From: Pleurodeles waltl
Lineage: Eukaryota; Chordata; Amphibia; Caudata; Salamandridae
Direction: 5' to 3'
DNA length: 64,000 nt
Assembly: GCF_031143425.1 (NCBI RefSeq)
Contig: NC_090445.1
Location: 815,254,317 to 815,318,316, forward strand
Shown piece after piece: positions 23,738 through 34,845 of this stretch. A program made the translations under genes and the position numbers. Within the stretch, counting starts at the first letter, position 1. Every line of letters starts with the position of its first letter. The notes below the pieces were generated by a model. That model saw only the letters and a program-made list of their open reading frames with translations, was not told the DNA's origin and ran no database searches.

Positions 23738-24700
23738 GGGTCCTGATTTAAGAAAAGTGGAAGCTGCACACAGTGCAGCACCACTTTTCTTGCATCCCCT
23801 AGCCCCCCTAACACCACCATGTGTGTGCAATATCTAGGATGCAGTGCACTACATGGTGTTAGTGGAACTAGTGTCACACCTCAGCTAGCCCTTCCTCCCC
23901 AAACCTGTGCCTCAGGGGCCACTCAATTTGAGGTGTGCCCCATGGTACAGGGGCCTGAGTCAAGGATACCCACCCCAGACAATGAAGGCCCTGGTGCTAC
24001 TGGGAGTGGGCACACTGTGCCAGGGGCACAGGCACAGGGGGCCAGAGCTAGTGGGAGGGGATCTGTGGTCCAAGGGAGAGGCAGCAACTACATCACACTG
24101 GCCAGGAGGCCCTCACCCAAGTTCTGGGTGCATACCACCAAATCCAGGACCCCATGGCCCAGATCCTCACTACCCTGCAGGAGACCCAGAGGCTTCAGAG
24201 GGAGAACCATCAGGATGTCATGCAGCAGTGGCAGACCCACAATGCCACTGTGGCCTCTATAGCATGGGTGCTGACGGAACTTACCACCATCCTGCTTCAG
24301 TCCACCTCCCACCTATAGGCCCCTACCATTAGCCAGATCACATCTGAGCCCTCCACGTCAGCCTCAACCAGTGGAATGGAGGCCCTGCCACAGGACATGC
24401 AGGACACCAGCACCCCTTCCCCTGTAGCTGAGGAGCCCCCACGCAAGCAAGGACATCCAACCAGACATCCAGCCTCCATTGATGCCAAGACCAAGACAAC
24501 CGTCAGGAATTGAGCTACTTCTGGACATACCCCTTGGTGTGTCACAGCAACACCCTGTTGACTGTTCACTGCCATAACTCCATTTTCACATGGCCATCAT
24601 TCTGGACTTCGACTCCCCAAAGGTGGGCTAAGTACTCTGATGATCCCACTCGCCATGACCCCACTCATCAGCCCTTGCACTTGTATAATTAAAATAAACA
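23738..24700 (+). mobile_element. Harbinger-derived fragment H3 with Myb-type C-terminal region
   Basis: It starts at a terminal-type sequence gggtcctgatttaagaaaag with a near-perfect hairpin (23,750-23,791, arms aagaaaagtgg/ccacttttctt). Plus-strand frames at 23,819-24,332 encode a Gly/Pro-rich stretch and then, in a shifted frame, a Gln-rich coiled coil (LQETQRLQREHHQDVMQQW) like the C-terminal part of the H1/H2 Myb-like genes. A poly-A signal aataaaca is at about 24,693. The DNA-binding domain is missing, so this is a truncated or internally deleted relative. Confidence 0.55.
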
Positions 24701-24969
24701 CCTGGGAGCACCGTTTCTGCCTATGTCTTTGTCTACCATGAGTACAAAATATACAGCCATTACATGTGTAACAGGCAGAATATTGTCCTACCAATGTATG
24801 TGACAGTGCCACAAGGGGGAGCAATCATTTACAAGTTCTGTGATACAGTTAACAGCACCACATCAGAAGTAATGTGTTCACCCAATACCCACACTGAACA
24901 CATAATCCTAGTAGCAGCCTTGCAAATGGCAGACATTGCTACTGGTTAAATAGCATGGCTTTTGCACAA
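24701..24969. other. Spacer between H3 and H2, nothing recognised
   Basis: No gene or repeat boundary could be supported. The left end of H2 probably lies in or near this stretch but could not be placed. Confidence 0.35.
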
Positions 24970-24974
24970 ACCTG

Positions 24975-26086
24975 TATGTCAGTGAAAGTATTGTTGTATC
25001 AGCTCTGCTCTGGAATCAGCTGCATGCTCGTCATCCTCCTCCTCAACACTCCCATGTCTCCTTCATCAGCCACTGGCACAGCTGCACCCTCCTCAGCATC
25101 CAGTAATGGGAATTTGACATCTGAGAGCCAAATTGTGTAACATGCAGCCTGCTACAATGATCTGGCACACTTTCGCTGGTTTGTACAGTAGGGCCCCTCC
25201 ATTAAGGTGCAGGCAACGGAATCTGGCTTTCAGCACTCCGACAGTGCATTCAATGACACTTTGGGTCCTACCATGGACCTCATTCTAACGTTTTGCTGCT
25301 TCTGTAGTCGGATGCCTGAGAGGTGTCAGTAGCCATGGCAGGTTGGATTAACCAGAGTCACCTGTGTGCACAGAGGTAATAGGCATATTGAAAAATGTAG
25401 GTAAATCTGGAAGGTGGTGTAGAGTGTTCAGAACACAGAGGCACACATATGACACGTTACATACTGATGAACCAGGCACAATCCCTTTGCAGTGGTGCCA
25501 TCAGGTGTGGGGTGCTGCTGTTCCGCAGAACGTAGGCATCATGCACTGAACCTGGGAACCGTGCAGTCACTTGTGTGATGTAGAGGTCTGCGAGATGTAC
25601 CATCTGAACATTGGTTGAGTAGATGTTTTTACGGTTCCTAAACACGTGTTTACTCTTCCTGGGTGGCACCAGGGCAATGTGGGTCCCATCAATAGCCCAG
25701 AACACATGTGGCACATGTGCTACAGCATAGAAGGCTGCTTTCACAGTGGGCAGATCGTCACGTTGGGGGAACCTGACATAGCTGCCTATATGTTTGAGTA
25801 GGACACATAGGACGTACTTCAAGACATGGCTGAACATGGGCTGGGACATTCCGCATCCCAGCCCACTGTCATTTGGAAGGACCCTGAAGCAAAGAAGTGG
25901 AGGACTGCCAACACCTGTTGTGAGGGCATTGGAATGACGAATACCAGGCCGCAGATCCGGCTCCAACAGCCTCACAAGCTCCATGACGGTCTGCCAGTTT
26001 AGCCGATAGAACTGGATGATGTGCCGCTCTTCAAGGGTGGCAAGATCGGCCAGGGACATGTAGACAGGAGCATTCCCTACCATCAT
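24975..26086 (-). pseudogene. HARBI1-like Harbinger transposase, decayed (H2)
   Basis: Exon 1 (26,086 to about 25,470) begins MMVGNAPVYMSLADLATLEERH and holds the first catalytic Asp in AIDGTHIALVPP. Compared with H1, the stretch around 25,862-25,930 is read in a different frame, suggesting two compensating frameshifts. Exon 2 (about 25,358 to 24,975) starts with GDSG (second Asp), followed by stops, then HGRTQSVIECTVGVLKARF with the catalytic Glu. The splice acceptor before GDSG is kept, but the donor side is degenerate. Inactive. Confidence 0.8.
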
Positions 26087-26518
26087 TCTTCCATCCTACC
26101 TGGGAATAGGAGGGAGTAGCAATCATTATGTGCATAAAGGACTGTGTGGACGTAGTGGAGCTGTGCACAGGTCACTTTAAAACATCTATGACGCACCTCA
26201 TAAACCCCTCTATGCACATTGTAGAAGTAAAATGACAGCCACCTGCCCTGCATGCACAGGACAGATGGAAGTGAGCAAATCCCGCTGGCGTAAGACGTCA
26301 TGGTGGTAGGGGGTCGCAACCACTGTGCAACTCTTCATTGGCTAATATGGTTGCCTATGGGAGACATGAGCCAATGGTGATGATTGCCGGCAGTGACGGT
26401 GATGTCTGCGGCAGCCATGACTGCCATATCATAAACTCATGTTCACTTGACTCCAGGCACTCATGCTGAGAAGAACTCCACTGCGTGTGCTGCTTTGTTC
26501 TGCCACTGATAGCCAAGA
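26087..26518. promoter_or_regulatory. Divergent promoter region (H2)
   Basis: Counterpart of 1,322-1,785 in H1. It holds ATTGG at 26,337-26,341 and CCAAT at 26,371-26,375, the same inverted pair at the same 34-bp spacing, in otherwise diverged sequence. Promoter function is inferred. Confidence 0.5.
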
Positions 26519-28435
26519 TGCCACGTACCTCAGGGGATAGGGCACCAGCCTTCTCACAGGTAGAACTAGAGAGGCTTGTGGAGGGTGTCCTACCCCTGCA
26601 TGCCCGGTTGTATGGGGCACCAGGGCAGCAGGTGAGTCCAATATGATTGTACTATCTGTGAGTGGTACGAATGTGTACGGGGGCCTTGGGACGAGGATGA
26701 GTAACCTGAGGAAGGACCTGGCTGAGGGCTGTGAGGACAACTGGAATGTTGAAATGTGCGTATGTTCAAGAGATGTGTTGTGTCCAATGCAATCCCTAAA
26801 ATGCCACAATACATGACTGTCTCCTTCTCTCTGTGTCATCCATGCAGGTGAGTGCGCTTCAGAAGAAGGGGATTTGGCATGCCATCGCCAGGCAAGTGCA
26901 GACCCTGGGGGTCCATGCCCGGCAGAGCACCCATTGCAGGAAGCAGTGGGAGGACCTCAGATGGTGGGCGAGGAAGCCCAGTGAAGCTCAGCTGGGGGCG
27001 TCCTCCCAACAAGGAAGGGGTGCCCGTCGGATCCTGATCCCCCTTATGTCCCGCATTTTGGCAGTGGAGTACCCTGAGGTGGATGGGCGCTTGAGGGCAG
27101 CACAGCAGCCACAAGGAGATGAGTTCACATTCGTACTTAGGTTAGGTGGTGAGTGATAGGTGCAGCCTGTGCAGTGTGTAAAGGCTGTGGAATGTTTGCT
27201 GGGTAGCTACTGTCGGACTAGGCTTGTTGCACATAAAGACCGGATGTGGTACATCCATTTGTTAAAATGTCGTGCAGGATGTGAGTTGAGGTTAAATTAA
27301 CTGCTAAGTAGTATGAATGGCATGGCAACTGTGTAGGTGATGGGCAGGGTATTTGATGTGCACAGGGTTCTTGCTTCAGGAGTTCTCACACATTGTACTG
27401 CCAACTATCCAAACAGTGTTGCTGGGGCCATATTCCTATCTGCTGTCTGCTGGCATGTGGTATATGTGTAGTCTTTGAAGTCTGAGGTTTCACATCACAC
27501 AGCTATATTTGTGTTGGGTTATATGGCTGTACAAGTATGCCTTCAAACGCCAGTATAGTATTTAGTTTGGGTCTTGTGATCGTCAAGATCCATGACCCAA
27601 TGGGCTGGTCAAGCCATGTGTTGAGGGTATGGCTTTCATCCTGTACAGGATTGAATGTGTGTTAGCATGACTGAAACTCATGTGCATGACTTAGGTGGCA
27701 CGCATGGACTGTTATTGGAGTTGCATGTGTGAGTGCAGGCATGACATGTAATGGCATGGCAGTAGAGTATGTTGTAGTGACTTGTGTGTGGCTGTTGTGC
27801 TGGCATTGACCAATTGCTCCCTGTCTCTCTTTCTCCACCCTGTCTCTCACTGTATAACCCTCCCTCCCTGTCCTCCTCTGCCTTTGTGTGCATCTGCATC
27901 ATCTGGCGAAGGAGAAGGGGCACCGGCGAATAGGGAAGCTGCATCCCACGGGACCCAGGAAGCTGATACCAGCAGAGCCGAGGGGAGCACTGGGACGGAG
28001 GGCGAGTGGAGCACCACGGGGGAGACAGGAACATCTACACCATCATCAGATTCTTCCTCCGATGGCGGCTCCCTGGTGGCGGCGGAACCTTCAGGCCCTA
28101 TGCCTGCACCATCCTTGTCTGCCACCCCCCCTTACCAGCACCGCCCTCCATGTAGCTACCCACCCAGTTGCCCGTGCCCACTCACCCAGGAGGGTGGACA
28201 TCTCCTTTGCCACAGGCACCTCTGCCCCTTCCCCAGTCAGCCCTGCTGCCATCAATGAGAGGCTATTGACCTCCTGAGGTCCATCTCTGCTAGGCAGACA
28301 ACCATCGTGAATGTCATCCGGGGACTGGCATCCCAGATGCAACAGTCAAATGCGGTCCTGGAAGGCATTCACAGTGCCTTGTCTGCCCTTCAGAGATCAT
28401 TTCAGGCTCTGGCCTCCTGACTGACAGCAGCCAGT
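26519..28435 (+). pseudogene. Myb/SANT-like Harbinger accessory gene (H2)
   Basis: Exon 1 is 26,519 to about 26,631 (MPRTSGDRAPAFSQVELERL, ending phase 0 at a gtgagt donor). Exon 2 starts after the acceptor near 26,847 and carries the Myb-like domain (QKKGIWHAIARQVQTLGV, STHCRKQWEDLRWWARK). Exon 3 starts near 27,898 and is acidic, Ser/Thr/Glu-rich. The part near 28,190-28,430 encodes a coiled coil (TTIVNVIRGLASQMQQSN) but needs a frame change relative to the upstream piece. It would bind element DNA as partner of the transposase; this copy looks mildly broken. Confidence 0.7.
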
Positions 28436-28878
28436 GTTCCTTCCTCTTCCACCCCCTCCCACTCCCACATCCCTCTCCCATTTCCCATCGAAAGCACACT
28501 TTCATTCCAGCATGCATCCTCTCCAACAGACCCAGAGAGCAAGGACAATCACATGCACAACAAATGCCACCACCGCCATGCACACACCCACCATTCAGAC
28601 TCACACACAACATCCACTCCAAACACTGACTCCCCCACCTCCGCCCCCTCACAGTCACATCACCACTCACACATGCAGACACCACATCATAAGTCCCAGG
28701 TCCAGCCACATGTGTCGTCACTGCCTCCATCACCACAACAGCAGGCCCCCCTACAATCACCCCATACACCATATCTGCACACACCACAACAATCAACACA
28801 ACCACATGCAGCACATCCACCCGACCTGCACACACCACCCCAACATTCACTCACACATCCCCCTGCCATCTCCCTGTG
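28436..28878 (+). other. C-rich 3' part of H2 before the gypsy insertion
   Basis: CA/CCA-rich low-complexity sequence, matching the position and character of 8,583-8,900 in H1. Open frames here are His/Thr/Pro-rich and judged non-coding. The left target-duplication copy ctgtg is at 28,874-28,878. Confidence 0.5.
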
Positions 28879-30263
28879 TGTTAGGGTTTGTACACAGCAA
28901 AGAGCATGTCCCCTCTCACTGCACTAGTGGGTTCTGTAATAGCTCCCTTTTAAACTTACTATTGAAAGCCTTTCTTGTTATCTCACCTTCCCCCCCCCTA
29001 GGCTTCTGTGTATGTTGTTTAATGTGCTGTTTTGTTTACACATTGGGCCTTGCTTTTACCAAGGCTTCTTTAAAATACTCCTCCCTAGGCCATGTGTTAA
29101 TCCAACTCATTTGTATAATAACTGAAACTCTGCACACCTTTCAAGAACATGTGCAGCATGTGAGGACCACACCCAGCTCTTCAAACCACACCCAGCTCTG
29201 CACACCTTCCAAGAACATGTGCAGCATGTGAGGACCACACCCAGCCCTTCAAACCACACCCAGCCCTGTCTATAAAAGGCATCCCCCGAGCCTCACCCAG
29301 TGCTTGTGCTCGTCTACCTCCCGCTTACCTGAGAACAGATCCCTCGGCGCTGGCACTCCTGCTCTTTACAGACATTCATTGACTTCAATGGGCGCAGCTT
29401 CTGGCTCTTCCTTCTTCCGGTTTCCGGTTCCTCCTTGCTTCAGCCTCTCTCCTATGAGTAACCTGCAAAAGAGAAAGAAGACAAGGTTAGACTGATCAGT
29501 ATCTCTTGCCAGCAACAAGTAAGTGCAAAACCTTTTATTACCTGAAAGAACTTTGACAACAATTTCTGGATTCGTGTACAGAACTTTGTGAAGCAAACAT
29601 TGTTTTTCTCATGGAACTTTTAAGAATCGAACAGTGGAAACCATTAACAGCAAGGCAAACAGTAAATCAAGGACTTGCACAAATTACATGCTGTATTTTG
29701 ATGTAAAAGTACAGTATTTGTTTTATAAAAGATTCTGGAAATATGGGAAATGTGAGTCTGCTATTGGGAATTTAGGCTTTAGTTATATTATGATGAATGT
29801 TTGATATTGGTAATTCTGATAACGGTATTTGTTTAATGTTTTAGAAGCTTTACAGTAATAGAAAACACATCCCAGAGCAGTAACACATTCCAAACCTGGA
29901 AACTAGAGACCAGGATCCAAGAGGTACTTTTAGAAGAGAATTTCTAATATATAAAGGGATAGTCAGGAACCCATTTAGGAATAGGTTGCACTTATCTGTT
30001 CTTTGTTTATGTTTCATTAGGCACCAGTTTCTACAGAAGTCAGAAAGGGCCGCAGATTTGTGCAGCACTTCAACAGTGGAAACGCAAGAACGGTGTTGTC
30101 TCTCTTTTTTTTTTTATCCACTTCCCCCCTTCCCTTGAGCTTCTGTTCTTAGTGCACTGTTTTAAAAACTAGTGTGCTGGAACAAGCAGTTTCAGGGTGG
30201 GGTCGGATTGTCTTCAACCTCCATCAGAACTGAACAAGAACTCAGGTGAGCTGGGCTTTGACA
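28879..30263 (+). repeat. 5' LTR of gypsy II with promoter
   Basis: 1,385 bp, tgttagggttt...ctttgaca. U3 has two 68-bp direct repeats starting at 29,128 and 29,196 (each with gaacatgtgcagcatgtgag), then a TATA box tataaaaggc at 29,271-29,280, placing the transcript start near 29,300. A splice-donor-like gtaagt is at about 29,520 in R/U5. The open frames inside the LTR recur in the 3' copy and are not genes. Confidence 0.92.
29271..29280 (+). promoter_or_regulatory. TATA box of gypsy II 5' LTR
   Basis: tataaaaggc, directly after the two 68-bp repeats and followed by a C-rich start region. It is repeated in the 3' LTR at 35,190-35,199. Confidence 0.75.
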
Positions 30264-30301
30264 GAAGCACAAGCCGTAAAAAATTTCAGTTCTGGTGGAC
30301 G

Positions 30302-31378
30302 ATGAATACCGGGGAAGAAATAGAGGGCATTGACGTCACGGATATGGCGCAGGCCCTAAATGAGGACTTGGCTCATAATGAATCAGTGTCTGGCATCTTG
30401 CAACATATGCAAGAGGAAATAGAGAGATTAAAGATGGAGAATACCTCTTTAAAACAGGATTTAAGCAGGTATAAATTTAGGGGATCTCAGTGGAACACAG
30501 CTTCTACGCCTTTGTTTAAAACCTCCTCAGAGACAGGGGCGCCATCAAAACATACAACTTTGCCTTCCCCAGTTGACGTTACTGTTAATGTTCCTAATGT
30601 TGTGCCCTTAGCAGCACCTGAACGTTTTCATGGAGATAGTAACAAATTCCATGTTCTTATCAATCAATGTCAATTACACTTCATTTGTAAGCCACAACAG
30701 TTCCCTACTGATGATACGAAAGTGGCATTCGTCTTGTCTTATTTGGGTGGCACAGCAGCCAATTGGTCAATTCCTTTCATGGATAGAGATGATCCCATCC
30801 TCCATAATTGGAATCAATTTAAACGTACCATGACCAGCCTTTTTGCAAAACACACTTTCATGCAGGCAAGTGATAATGAGCTTTTAAATCTTAAACAAGG
30901 CAACAAGGATTTATTGACCTATCTCACTAGTTTTAATCGTTTACTCACCGAGACACAGTGGCCAGAAGAAAAGCGTGTCTCCCTTTTTTATAAAGGTTTG
31001 AGAGACGAGTTAAAAGACGCGCTGGCTCATATCGTTGATTTGCCAAAAGATTATTCGGACTTTGTAGATTTAGTTGTGAAATTAGAACATAGACTAGGAG
31101 AAAGAAAGGGAGATAAATACAAACTGGAATCACGGTTAACTTTTATTAGACACGAGAAGAAAGACACAGATAATAAACTCCCTGAACCAGAGCCTATGCA
31201 AATAGGGACACTCAGAGGTCCACTCACATCAGAGGAAAAAGAAAGAAGGAGAAAATTTCAATTATGTTTATATTGTGGCAGGGCAGGTCACTTTGCCAGA
31301 GAATGTCCAGTAAAGCCTAAAACTCCACGAAAGGGTGCTGTTTCCTCCACCTCCTCAAATGAATCGGGAAACGATTAA
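30302..31378 (+). CDS. gypsy II Gag, intact
   Basis: 358 residues from the ATG at 30,302 (MNTGEEIEGIDV), the first ATG after the LTR; an upstream in-frame GTG inside the LTR is not a likely start. A coiled coil lies near residues 30-60, a retrotransposon capsid-type region in the middle (from about APERFHGDSNKF), and one CCHC zinc knuckle near the C-terminus (CLYCGRAGHFARECP). Gag builds the particle and packages RNA. The frame ends at TAA 31,376-31,378, just after a -1 slippery heptamer leading into pol. No break seen. Confidence 0.92.
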   Translation: MNTGEEIEGIDVTDMAQALNEDLAHNESVSGILQHMQEEIERLKMENTSLKQDLSRYKFRGSQWNTASTPLFKTSSETGAPSKHTTLPSPVDVTVNVPNVVPLAAPERFHGDSNKFHVLINQCQLHFICKPQQFPTDDTKVAFVLSYLGGTAANWSIPFMDRDDPILHNWNQFKRTMTSLFAKHTFMQASDNELLNLKQGNKDLLTYLTSFNRLLTETQWPEEKRVSLFYKGLRDELKDALAHIVDLPKDYSDFVDLVVKLEHRLGERKGDKYKLESRLTFIRHEKKDTDNKLPEPEPMQIGTLRGPLTSEEKERRRKFQLCLYCGRAGHFARECPVKPKTPRKGAVSSTSSNESGND

Positions 31379-34300
31379 GCTCGACAAGGGGAGAGGTTAC
31401 TTGTTCGAGAAAACATCTTAATCAAACCTCTAATGCTGCAGCCTTCAGGGTACCGCACATACCTAGACATTTCATAATTCAGGTCGTTTTAATTGTTACT
31501 ACCCAAGTGAGGCATTCTCTCCCTGTCCTACTGGACTCAGGCGCGACAGGAAATTTTGTGGATAATAAGTTAGCTGAAATCTTCGGACTTCCTATGTGCC
31601 TAAAGCCTTGTCCAGAAGCAGTATGTGCAGTGGATGGGTCAGAATTGACCTCTGGATTAATCACAAAACAAACAAGTCCACTTGTTATGGTCTGTCAGAA
31701 CGGGCACACAGAGGTGATTAGCTTTGATCTGATAGATACTCCTAATTTTGGTTTGATTCTCGGGGTACCCTGGTTAACACCTCATAACCCAAAAATTGAT
31801 TGGGTGAATAGAACTGTTACTTTGGATTCCTCTTTCTGTAGAACCAATTGCTATCAAGAAGCAGGTACAGAACAGAGCACAGTATTACACTGTGCTAGTG
31901 TTACACAAGATGAACCAAGTCTCCCTCCTGAATATTCTGACTTTAAAGACGTCTTTGATCCAGTAAAGGCTAGTGTGCTGCCCCCACATCGGTCTTATGA
32001 CTGCCGTATAGATCTTATCCCAGGGGCCCCTTTACCTAATAACTGAGTATATGCTTTGACTGACGAAGAAACCAAATACTTAAGAACCTACCTAGATGAC
32101 CTACTACAGTCTGGGTTCATCTGTCATTCCACATCTCCGGTGTCATCTCCACTCTTTTTTATCCCGAAGCCGGATAAATCCCTGCGCGCGTGTATCGATT
32201 ATAGAGGACTAAATAAGGCTACAATAAAGAATAAATATCCTCTTCCTCTAATACCTGTGTTGTTGGATCAATTAAGACATTCTACTGTATACACTAAACT
32301 AGATCTGCGGGGAGCTTACCACCTGGTCCGAGTAAAAGAGGGGGATGAGTGGAAGACAGCTTTCAAGACAAAGTTTGGTTTATTTGAGTACACAGTAATG
32401 CCCTTTGGGTTATGTAATGCCCCTGCGGCCTTTCAGTTCTTTATAAATGAGGTCCTACACGAATTCCTGGACGTTTGTGTCATAGTATACATAGACGACA
32501 TCCTCATTTACTCTAAGAACTCAGAAGAACATACCCAACATGTTTGTGCAGTATTATCAAAGTTAAAAGAAAATCATCTTTTTGCTAAGTTAGAAAAGTG
32601 TACTTTTAATGTCAACAAGGTGGACTTTTTAGGATACTGCCTGTCACCTCAAGGAATAACTATGGATGTAAAGAAAATCAGTGCTATTGCTGATTGGCCA
32701 GAACCATCCTCTGTAAAAGATATTCAGAAATTTCTGGGTTTCGCCAATTTTTATAGGAGGTTTATTGCACATTTTGCAGACATTGCGGCCCCAATAACTA
32801 CCTTGTTGCGGAAAGCGCAACGATTTCTTTGGACTGATGAGGCGGCACACGCCTTTCAACTCCTAAAACAAAAGTTCACTTCAGCCCCAATTCTGAAACA
32901 TCCTGATCCTGACTTGCCCTTTTTTGTTGAAGCGGATGCTTCACAAGTAGCTTTAGGAGGAGTTCTCTCTCAACGAGATGCAGTAGATGGCCAGTTACAT
33001 CCTATAGCCTTCTATTCTAAAAAGTTATTGCCAGCTGAACAAAATTACACTGTGGCTGAAAGGGAACTACTAGCTATCAAAGTAGCCTTTTCAGAATGGA
33101 GGCACCATTTAATGGGAGCCAAGTACCCAGTTACAATCTTTTCTGACCATAAGAACCTACAGTTTTTTGGATCACTTAAAGCATTAACACCACGTCAGAT
33201 GCGCTGGTTAAATTTTTTTAGCACATTTGACTTTGTTATAACCTATAGACCAGGTGCACAACAAATTCAATCTGATGTGTTATCTAGATACGGACATACC
33301 TCAGACATGAAACAAGATAAAATAGGAGAACCCATTATTCCTCCCCAAAAGTTGTTGGCACCAGTACAACAGAAGGATTTCATCACAGATCTATATAATG
33401 CACACATGCAAATAGCACCTCAGGATTGGTTAAAGGGTTCCCATAACACAATACAACGAGGTTTATTGTATCACGACAACATGCTGTTAGTGCCCACCTC
33501 TGAATTACAAACACAGGTGATAATTTGGCATCACGCCTCACCGTTGGCAGGTCATCCTGGTTGGGTAAAAACCCTGGAAAATGTGCAAAAACACTTTTGG
33601 TGGGACACTATAAGAAAGGACATTAAGCAATTTGTCACTACCTGTCCAATTTGTGCAAGACATAAATCTTCTCATAAGGCTCCTGACGGCTTGTTAATAC
33701 CAATGCCTACACCCAAACAACCTTGGCACACTGTGAGCGTAGACTTTATTGTAGGTTTACCACCTGTAAAATCCTTCACAACAGTGTTGGTTATAGTGGA
33801 TTTTTTATCTAAAATGGCACATTTTGTACCATTATGGAAATTACCCACGGCGGCAGAATTTGCCGATATTTTTATAAGGGAAATTGTGCGTTTACATGGT
33901 TTGCCAAGCAAAGTGGTGTCAGACCGAGGGAGCCAGTTCAACTCCAGATTTTGGAAAAAATTATGTGAAAAACTGAAAATAGATGTGGCCTTATCCACTG
34001 CTTTCCACCCAGAGACAGATGGACAGACTGAACGACTGAACCAAACCTTACTTCAAATGCTACGTTGTTTATTGGCTGATTATTCTAGTGAATGCTTGGA
34101 AGCTCTCCCTGTAGCAGAGTTTGTTTATAATAATACTGAGCATTCAGCTCTACTTTGCTCACCATTCTATTTCTTGCAGGGGTATCATCCAAGAGCTATA
34201 CCCATTTTGTTAGAAGATTCCCTGTTGCCTACAGTAACGGATAGACTAACGAGGTTAGGTGACATACAAGACAAAGCCAGGAAACATTTATTAAAGTACA

Positions 34301-34845
34301 AGGAAAGCATGAAAAGACAAGCAGACAAACACAGGTCTGAGGCCCCAATGTATAAAATTGGTGACAAGGTATGGCTCTCCACAAAGAACCTAAACATAGA
34401 GGGATCCCGAAAGCTGCAACCACGTTTCATTGGACCCTTTAGTATAACTGCCATAGTAAACCCGGTAACAGTAAAATTAGATTTACCAAAAGAATATCCA
34501 GTACATACTACATTCCATGTGTCCTTGCTTAAGCCGTACAACTCAAAAACCCGACCTGAACCACCACCTCCACCCATACCAATTAAGGGAAATCTGGAAT
34601 ATGAAGTGAAAAGCATAAAAGACTCAAAAAGAATTAGTGGACGTCTGTTTTATTTAGTAGAATGGAAAGGATATGATGAATCTGAGAATTCATGGGAACC
34701 AGCATCATATGTACATGCCCCACAGCTGATTAGACGGTTTTATTTAAAAAATCCAGGAAAACCCCGTCCTGTAGGAGGGCCTTTGAGGGGGGCAACTGTT
34801 AGGGTTTGTACACAGCAAAGAGCATGTCCCCTCTCACTGCACTAG
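31363..34845 (+). pseudogene. gypsy II Pol with chromodomain, one nonsense codon
   Basis: Expressed by -1 frameshift from gag. Order: protease (LLDSGATGNFVD, about 31,526), RT with active site VYIDDILIYS (YIDD at 32,488-32,499), RNase H (VEADASQVALGGV), integrase with zinc-binding region (about 33,500-33,660) and D,D,E in SVDFIVGLP, SDRGSQF and DGQTERLNQT, then a chromodomain (about 34,591-34,760, with YLVEWKGYDESENSWEP). The chromodomain probably guides integration to marked chromatin. The only break is TGA at 32,044-32,046 between protease and RT, compatible with CpG decay of CGA. The frame runs 16 codons into the 3' LTR. Confidence 0.92.
31366..31409 (+). promoter_or_regulatory. -1 programmed ribosomal frameshift signal, gag to pol
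   Basis: The heptamer GGGAAAC (31,366-31,372) sits in the X XXY YYZ phase relative to gag (tcG GGA AAC). After a 7-nt spacer, a stem forms between ctcgacaag (31,380-31,388) and cttgttcgag (31,400-31,409) with one bulged base. A -1 slip here moves ribosomes from the gag frame into the pol frame, which is open from 31,363. The gag stop lies within the spacer, just past the slip site. The same heptamer is used by PEG10, a domesticated sushi-class gag-pol gene. Confidence 0.88.

Noticed and set aside
23741..26086. A single Harbinger element with convergent Myb-like and transposase genes
   Set aside because: H1 and H2 share a divergent gene order with a conserved central spacer, so 23,738-24,700 is better seen as a separate fragment.
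29304..30068. Open frames inside the gypsy II LTRs, present twice in the window
   Set aside because: Duplicated as part of the LTR, short, without domains; LTR regulatory sequence explains them.
30197..30301. Upstream extension of gypsy II Gag into the LTR
   Set aside because: It would need a GTG start within the LTR; the first ATG after the LTR (30,302) is a better start.
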